Notes under the pieces: generated by a model | Seen by the model: the letters and a program-made list of their open reading frames with translations, nothing else | Told to the model about the DNA's origin: nothing | The model's database searches: none | Position numbers and translations under genes: made by a program | NCBI GenBank assembly: GCA_021234155.1 | Contig: JAJEKV010000003.1 | Coordinates: 21,560,386-21,624,385, forward strand | Direction of reading: 5' to 3' | DNA: 64,000 nucleotides | Source: Isoetes taiwanensis | Taxonomy: Eukaryota; Streptophyta; Lycopodiopsida; Isoetales; Isoetaceae | Shown here: one piece after another, positions 58,744 to 64,000 of the stretch | Layout of the letters: every line of letters starts with the position of its first letter | Numbering within the stretch: the first letter of the stretch is position 1

Positions 58744-59670
58744 ATCATGCTAGGATTTCTTATGTTCCATGGTCACCCTATTCCTGTGTTTCCATACAGC
58801 CAAGCATCCCAAGGATCTTGTTGTGTTCAATAATCTGCTATCAGTTTTCAGAAATATAGCAGATTGGTATCTGTGGCAGCTCCTTTTTGATCTATACAGT
58901 CCAGCTCTAGAACTCTGCCACACAAGGGCATGCAAACACATGGTTTGATGTTTCCATCTCTCCATATCTGAGAGGGCATTGAACCGAGATGGAATTATCA
59001 AATTTATATCTTTTCATGTTGGTTGGCAGACTTTGATGCAATACTAGCCACATAAAAGTTTTAATTTTATTTGATGTATATATCTTCCAACCCTTTGCAT
59101 TGGCTGAGGCCAACCTTTCTTTATCACAGTTCCAAAGTGTGGTAGCTCTGGAAGGTTTGTTGCCTTTCAAAGCAATATATAGATCTTTAGCTGCCTAGGT
59201 TTCCTTGCCCTTTAACTGCCACATATTTGAGTTAATACTGAGATCATCATATATTCTAACTTTTTCCATGATAATTTTGTATATTTTCTTGTCAATTATT
59301 GATCCCTTCCTCCCATGACCTCCATCGATTCTCACCACTTCTCCTTAAATCCCCTACCTGTCTAATTCCAACACTATACTACTGCAAGTATTTTTGAGGG
59401 TGTTGTAAGGCCAGGCATCCAATCCCCTCTAGGGTCAGATCAGAATGCCAGAAAAAGTTAATTTCTTTTGATCTTGCATCTATAATTGGAGATCTATAAC
59501 ATAATGAAGCTTCATTCCATGCCTCCAATATTCTTTTCAAGATACTAGAGGTATTAGGGCATGGCACGACCTGAAAAAGGCATAATTCAACTCATGCTTA
59601 AGACTATGACTGCCAACAGGAATGCATTCTTGAATCCAATATTTGACCAGTTTTAGAGCTGGTGATTGTC
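58744..59670 (-). pseudogene. L1-type LINE remnant (RT end and zf-RVT)
   Basis: Minus frames read ILKRILEAWNEASLCYRSPI and SDLTLEGIGCLALQHPQKYL (after RT), then GWKIYTSNKIKTFMWLVLHQ, PLRYGEMETSNHVFACP and LAVWKHRNRVTMEHKK, the usual W..IW..K...F.W...H....N, CP.C...E...H.F..C and VWKxRN landmarks of plant L1 elements. Frameshifted and cut by the copia element at its 3' side. Confidence 0.85.
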
Positions 59671-59689
59671 TATTCGTATGAATAGCTTA

Positions 59690-59960
59690 CGGAAGATTTA
59701 CTATGGGTGCCATACAATGTGCAGGAACGACTAGGGTTTTTTTTTACCTTTTTTCGCACATATATGTATGACTTGGGGTGTTTTTTTGCCACTACTTGTG
59801 GTAAAGTTTGTATGATAGGGGTCGAATTTGCCTTTCAAAAAATCGTATACAGGGTGTTTTTGGTCACCCTCTGCACGTACATGGCATACCCCTTTTGTAT
59901 AAGCATATCCCTCGAGGGATAGCTCTCAATATCATTTTAGATACTAAAGCTTGTGCTTGA
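59690..59960 (+). repeat. Dispersed 'GGGGTTTTTT' repeat, copy 4
   Basis: 'gactagggtttttttttacc' matches 'ggttaggggttttttttt' at 26.3 kb. 'tcgtatacagggtgttttt' and 'cgtacatggcatacccc' match the 29.8 and 42.0 kb copies. It lies just upstream of the CT-tailed LINE. Confidence 0.55.
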
Positions 59961-60075
59961 ATGAACAGATCTTTATATCCTAGTCTCCTTCCTTCCTGGA
60001 CTTTGTTAAATCTGACCATGCTACCATGTGCACACCCTGTCAAATAAATTTTCTTATGGCTTCCTCACCTCCAGA

Positions 60076-61603
60076 ATGGCAGATCACACACAGCAGCCAG
60101 GACCAAGTACCCGGGCACCACCCACAGCAGCAGAGCCGGACATGAGAGCCCCGACACCTGCCAATGGCCGAACTCCTGCAGCCTCCATGGGGATTGGGAT
60201 AGGGCAGTCACCACAGACAGCATAGGAAGAGTGCCTTCGAATTGTATCGTGGAACTGTAGGGGATTTCCCTGGAAGCACGGCGAGGGAATTGCTGAAATT
60301 GCTACAGGCATGGACATCATCTTCTTGCAAGAGACATGGGAATATAGTGGTCATCTATTTAGGACATCCTGAGGTACCATCATTTCTCAGCCGCCAATGA
60401 GCCATGGCAAGCGAGGGTATGGAGGTCGCGTGCTACTTCAAAGATGCTATAGCATCCACGGCCTCGCTCCACAAGGCTGATAGACTCAACCGCTACTGTG
60501 GATAATGAAAGTGCCGCAGCCTCACCATCGCCTAATCGTTTATCGCGAGGATGTTATATACCCCATGAAACTTATAAGTTCTACTGGGGTTCATCAAAGC
60601 AGATATAGATGTGCATATGCCCTATAGGGGAACGTATGATGACATAGAGCAAAGACGCGGGGAAGGTCATGTGTTTTTATTGGGAGATTTCAATGCACGT
60701 ACGGCACAGTGGCAGTCGGTCACCTTTCAGGGAAATGCTGACTCCAACCCACTTTGGCTAGAAACGGAGGCATCCCAGCATGCAAGACGCTCCCAGGATA
60801 CAGTCTCCGGAGCCTTTGGAAGAGAGTTGGTCCAGCTATGTCAGATCTTTGACATGGTGATCTGCAATGGTATGCTCAGATGGCCGCGATCAGGGGGCTT
60901 CACTTGCAGAAGCGACGGGGGCGATGGTGGAGCCAGCGTGGTGGACTATCTCCTAGCTCCAGTGCCAGAACTTGATATCATTAGAGATTTCGCGACAGGC
61001 ACAGGAACAAGAGATGAAGAGACTTTGTCAGACCACTATCCACTTTATGTCACTTTGGATTGGAGGCACTCAGTGGCGTGGCCACAGGACAGGCGCCCTC
61101 GGGGTTTGGGATACACCCCGAACTATCGGAAGCAAGCAGGATATGAGGTGGCGCTTGAACGTGAGCTACAGGGGATTGATGCCCTCTATACATTGCATGA
61201 TAAGTGTGAATGGTTGGTGAAGGCCTTACTCGCAGCAGCCAGTGAATGCTTTGCAGCAAGAAAGCCCCCGCGAAGGGACACTGTGCAATTCCCTCAAAAC
61301 CCCTGGTTTGACGCTGAATGTAAGGCTCTAAAGAGTCAGCTACGCACCATCTTAGATCCACAGCTCCGGCAACAGGCCATTAGGGACTATAAGGCATTCT
61401 TGAAATCCAAAAAGCATCGCTACATTGCAGAAAATCAGCAACGCATGTTTGATCTACTGATGACTAAGCCAAAAGCTTTTTGGCGTAGAGTGTTGTATAA
61501 GAGGCATCAACCACTAGCAATGTTACCTCAGACCAGTGGAGACAGCGGTTGGAGGAGTTGTATGACCCCCCAGGAGCAATCGCTGACGTACCAGATCAGC
61601 TAG
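60076..61603 (+). pseudogene. CT-tailed LINE, copy 3: ORF2 start and endonuclease
   Basis: MADHTQQPGPSTRAPPTAAE (Pro/Ala-rich lead, one stop), then RIVSWNCRGFPWKHGEGIAE and DIIFLQETWEYSG, the first APE-endonuclease motifs. After frame breaks a 330-codon frame has HVFLLGDFNARTAQWQSV and LSDHYPLYVTLD, the GDFN and SDH catalytic motifs, then the linker towards RT (YIAENQQRMFDLLM, WRRVLYKRHQ). This is the N-terminal part missing from the two copies at 12.7-16.5 kb. Confidence 0.92.
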
Positions 61604-63530
61604 GAGAAACACTACAGCTTTCAGAGGAGGACATCCACCAGGGTCTTAGGCATCTTGCTAATGGTAAAGCAAAGGACTTGCAGGGACTTCAGGCCGAGCT
61701 GTTGAAATGGAATGGGCCAGCTTTGCTCGGGCCTTTGACAGGGATAATCAATCAGGCCATCAGAGAGGGCGTCCCGCAGGAATGGATGGTTAGCAAGGTC
61801 ACCCCTATTCATAAGACGGGAAGCAGGGATGACTCCACCAACTACCGTATGATCATGGTGAGCCCGTTACTCGCAAAACTTCGCTAGCAGGTGTGCTGGA
61901 GAAGAAGTTAACGCAATGGGCGCAGGAAACTGGAGTACGTGTAGTTGGCTAGGCAGGTTTCCGCCCTGCTCACTCCACGAGTGATCATATTTTTACTCTC
62001 AGAATCCTTATGGAAGCTAGCCGCAATGCACGACGTGACTTGTATTCTTTGTTTAGGTGGATTTTAAAGGCGGCATATGATATGGTCCCTCGGGACTGTT
62101 GTGGCAACGCTTGCGGGAGCTACATGTCCCACAGGATTTGCAGAATGCCATCTACCGGCTATATGACGGAATATATGCCACTTTACTGCGTCGGACTCTG
62201 CGGGTGAACAAAGACGATAGGTGTTAAACAGGGATGCCCGTTATCTCCAATGCTTTTTGGACTCTATATTGACAAGTTGGAGACCTGGATGCAAGAACAT
62301 GGAGGTGGTAGCCCGCATTGCCGTGAGGCATATCTGATAAAGCAGTTGCTCTATGCAGACGATCTGGGCTTATTGTCCCATACAGCTAGGAGTATGCAGG
62401 AACATTTGAATGCTCTCAGTCAATTCTGTGACATAGCAGGAATGATAGTCAACTAGCAGAAAACCAAACTGTTGCCAATCCTGTCTGCGCAGCATGATAT
62501 CCCAGACTTCTATTACAGAGGACAAAGGATGGAAGTTGTAAGGACCTTTAAGTATCTGGGAATCGATTTCTCTGCTAACATGCTATGGGATGACTGTGTA
62601 GAAAGAAGGATCAGCGCTGGATGGAAAGCCCTGTATGCAATGCAGAATAGTTGTTACAGAATAGATCTCTGTGATTGGGCACGCAAAGCACACCTGTTCC
62701 GAGCATTCATGGAACCAGTATTGCTGTATGGAGTAGAGGTCTGAGGGCCAGGGGTTAGCAAGGGAAGCTAGAGAGCTAGAAGGCTTTCCTGACATACAGC
62801 CTAGACGTCAAGGACACGGTGCCTTATCCGATTTTACTGTATGAGACTGGCTTTTGGCCCCTGCAGCATTCTGCTATGCGCATGCGCCTTGCGTATTTCC
62901 ATAAGGTTGATAGAATGGATGCACAACGTCTTCCTCCCCGGCTCTGTTATTGGCACAAGGGCCACAACGTCTGAAGAGAGTGTGGCAGGAGCATTGTAGG
63001 AGATGGTTCGCAAGATGGTCCATAGACTATCAACACATTATGGATATGTCGGATACCACGGAGCAGGAGCTGCATTTGAATGAGCGCTTTGCTGCCTCTC
63101 TGTGGGATGCGCCCACTCTTGCAAAGCCCAAAGCGAGCACTACCACACGCAGTTAATCCGTCCGCTGAACATGGCCCCCCCCCGGTATTTGAAGGCACAC
63201 ATCTCTACCAAGAAACTAAGAGCTATAGCTGCAATAATGACGGGGTCCCACCATCTCGTAATTGAGAGCCATTGGGGTACGGATGGAGGGCGGGGAATCC
63301 CCCGGCATGAGAGATTATGCCAGTGCTGTCACATGCAGATAGTAGAAGATGAACACCATGCTCTACAAGAATGCCCAGCATATGCACACATCCGAGCAGC
63401 TCATGCCGATCTCAGATGCTCTGAGATAGCAATTCATCAACTGCTGGCTTCGCCAATGGTTGCACGTCTCGCGTCCTACATTCTGCAAGTCTCCACCGTC
63501 AGGGAGTCCCTCACAGCACGGGGAATTTGA
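61549..63530 (+). pseudogene. CT-tailed LINE, copy 3: RT, thumb and Cys-His C-terminus
   Basis: LRHLANGKAKDLQGLQAELL and STNYRMIMVSPLLAK open the RT; motif A appears as KAAYDMVPRD after a stop. VKQGCPLSPMLFGLYIDKLE is motif B and LLYADDLGLLSH motif C (62,352-62,363). VVRTFKYLGIDFSANMLW is the thumb, then RAFMEPVLLYGVEV. The C-terminus has HHLVIESHWGTDGGRG and CQCCHMQIVEDEHHALQECP, then stops at 63,530. About eight frame breaks or stops. The order equals copy 2. Confidence 0.92.
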
Positions 63531-63759
63531 GTGCCCAGATAGGGCCTCTCAACACCTACTACAAGGGTTTTTCCTCCCACATGGAGGATTTTTTCATCCC
63601 AGTGGTAGAGACACATTGTACAGGGTTTCTGTGGTTTTCTTTTGTGTTTGGAAACTTTCCGCTATATTGTATCACCGTCTCATAAGCCAGTTGGCCTCCG
63701 TGGACGTTAAAACAAACTTCCTTCCTCCCTCCCTCCCTCCCTCCCTCCCTCCCTCCCTC
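63531..63759 (+). repeat. LINE copy 3 3' UTR and (CCCT)n tail
   Basis: The UTR ends 'gacgttaaaacaaacttcc', then CCCT/CCTT repeats to 63,759. Copy 1 has 'gacgtattaataaacattcc' before its CT-rich tail. There is no poly(A). Confidence 0.8.
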
Positions 63760-64000
63760 AATTTTCCTATATGATGCCCTATCTCCAACAATAACTGATG
63801 AGAAATACACATTTGTATCCGATCACAACATTTGCTATCCCAAATCTTCCAGCTAAGGAAAGGGAGGAAGAATACATGGAAAGCTTTTTTCTATTCTAAA
63901 GACTATAGGCTCTCAAAGACCATGAAGAGAGCTACTCAAAGTTAAAGGAATTCCCAATATTGTGGTAGCAATAGATCTGTTTAATACTTTGATACCCTAT
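63760..64000. other. No recognised feature
   Basis: Short AT-rich flank after the LINE tail. No target duplication of the LINE could be fixed because its 5' boundary is uncertain. Confidence 0.4.

Overview
This is nuclear DNA of a land plant with a large, repeat-rich genome. The evidence is an alpha-expansin with a plant-type intron, a plant group-A MAPKK-like gene with introns, Ty1/copia and LINE elements, tRNA-derived SINE-like repeats and nested insertions. The species cannot be fixed from the sequence. I see no gene that is clearly intact; nearly all coding potential is transposon-derived or decayed.

Layout. 0-4 kb: no recognisable gene. 4.15-5.0 kb: an alpha-expansin (minus strand) that lost most of its second domain by an internal out-of-frame deletion. 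5.8-6.4 kb: PIF1/Helitron-type helicase remnant. 6.5-9.4 kb: tRNA-derived SINE-like repeats and a composite repeat with heat-shock-element-like and G-box-like motif clusters. 9.8-11.65 kb: decayed L1-type LINE. 12.5-16.55 kb: two copies of another LINE family (minus strand) that end in CT-rich microsatellites; one is split by a 665-bp hAT-like element with a perfect 8-bp target duplication. 17.5-18.35 and 33.3-33.6 kb: two halves of a decayed open frame separated by a large LTR retrotransposon.

The LTR element (18,356-33,297, minus strand, 5-bp duplication CCCAT) is the most interesting object. It has an initiator-tRNA-Met-type primer site and a polypurine tract but no recognisable gag-pol. 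Its leader holds four 67-bp near-perfect hairpins. Between two of these lies a short open frame whose last ~45 residues closely resemble the histone H3/CENH3 fold. Further in, on the opposite strand, lies an intron-containing, frameshifted MAPKK copy. The primer-site end was also rearranged: a truncated LTR is followed by a copy of the host flank and a complete solo-like LTR.

36.2-40.1 kb: a second copy of the composite repeat, internally amplified, and a diverged relative of the same LTR family. 40.2-40.9 kb: L1-type LINE tail with poly(A). 43.3-58.74 kb: one Ty1/copia element (minus strand) whose reverse transcriptase is cut in two by ~8.6 kb of foreign DNA bounded on both sides by (TA)n tracts; both LTRs carry further poly(A)-tailed retro-insertions. 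58.75-59.67 kb: L1-type remnant. 60.07-63.76 kb: a nearly complete but stop- and frameshift-bearing LINE (plus strand) of the CT-tailed type.
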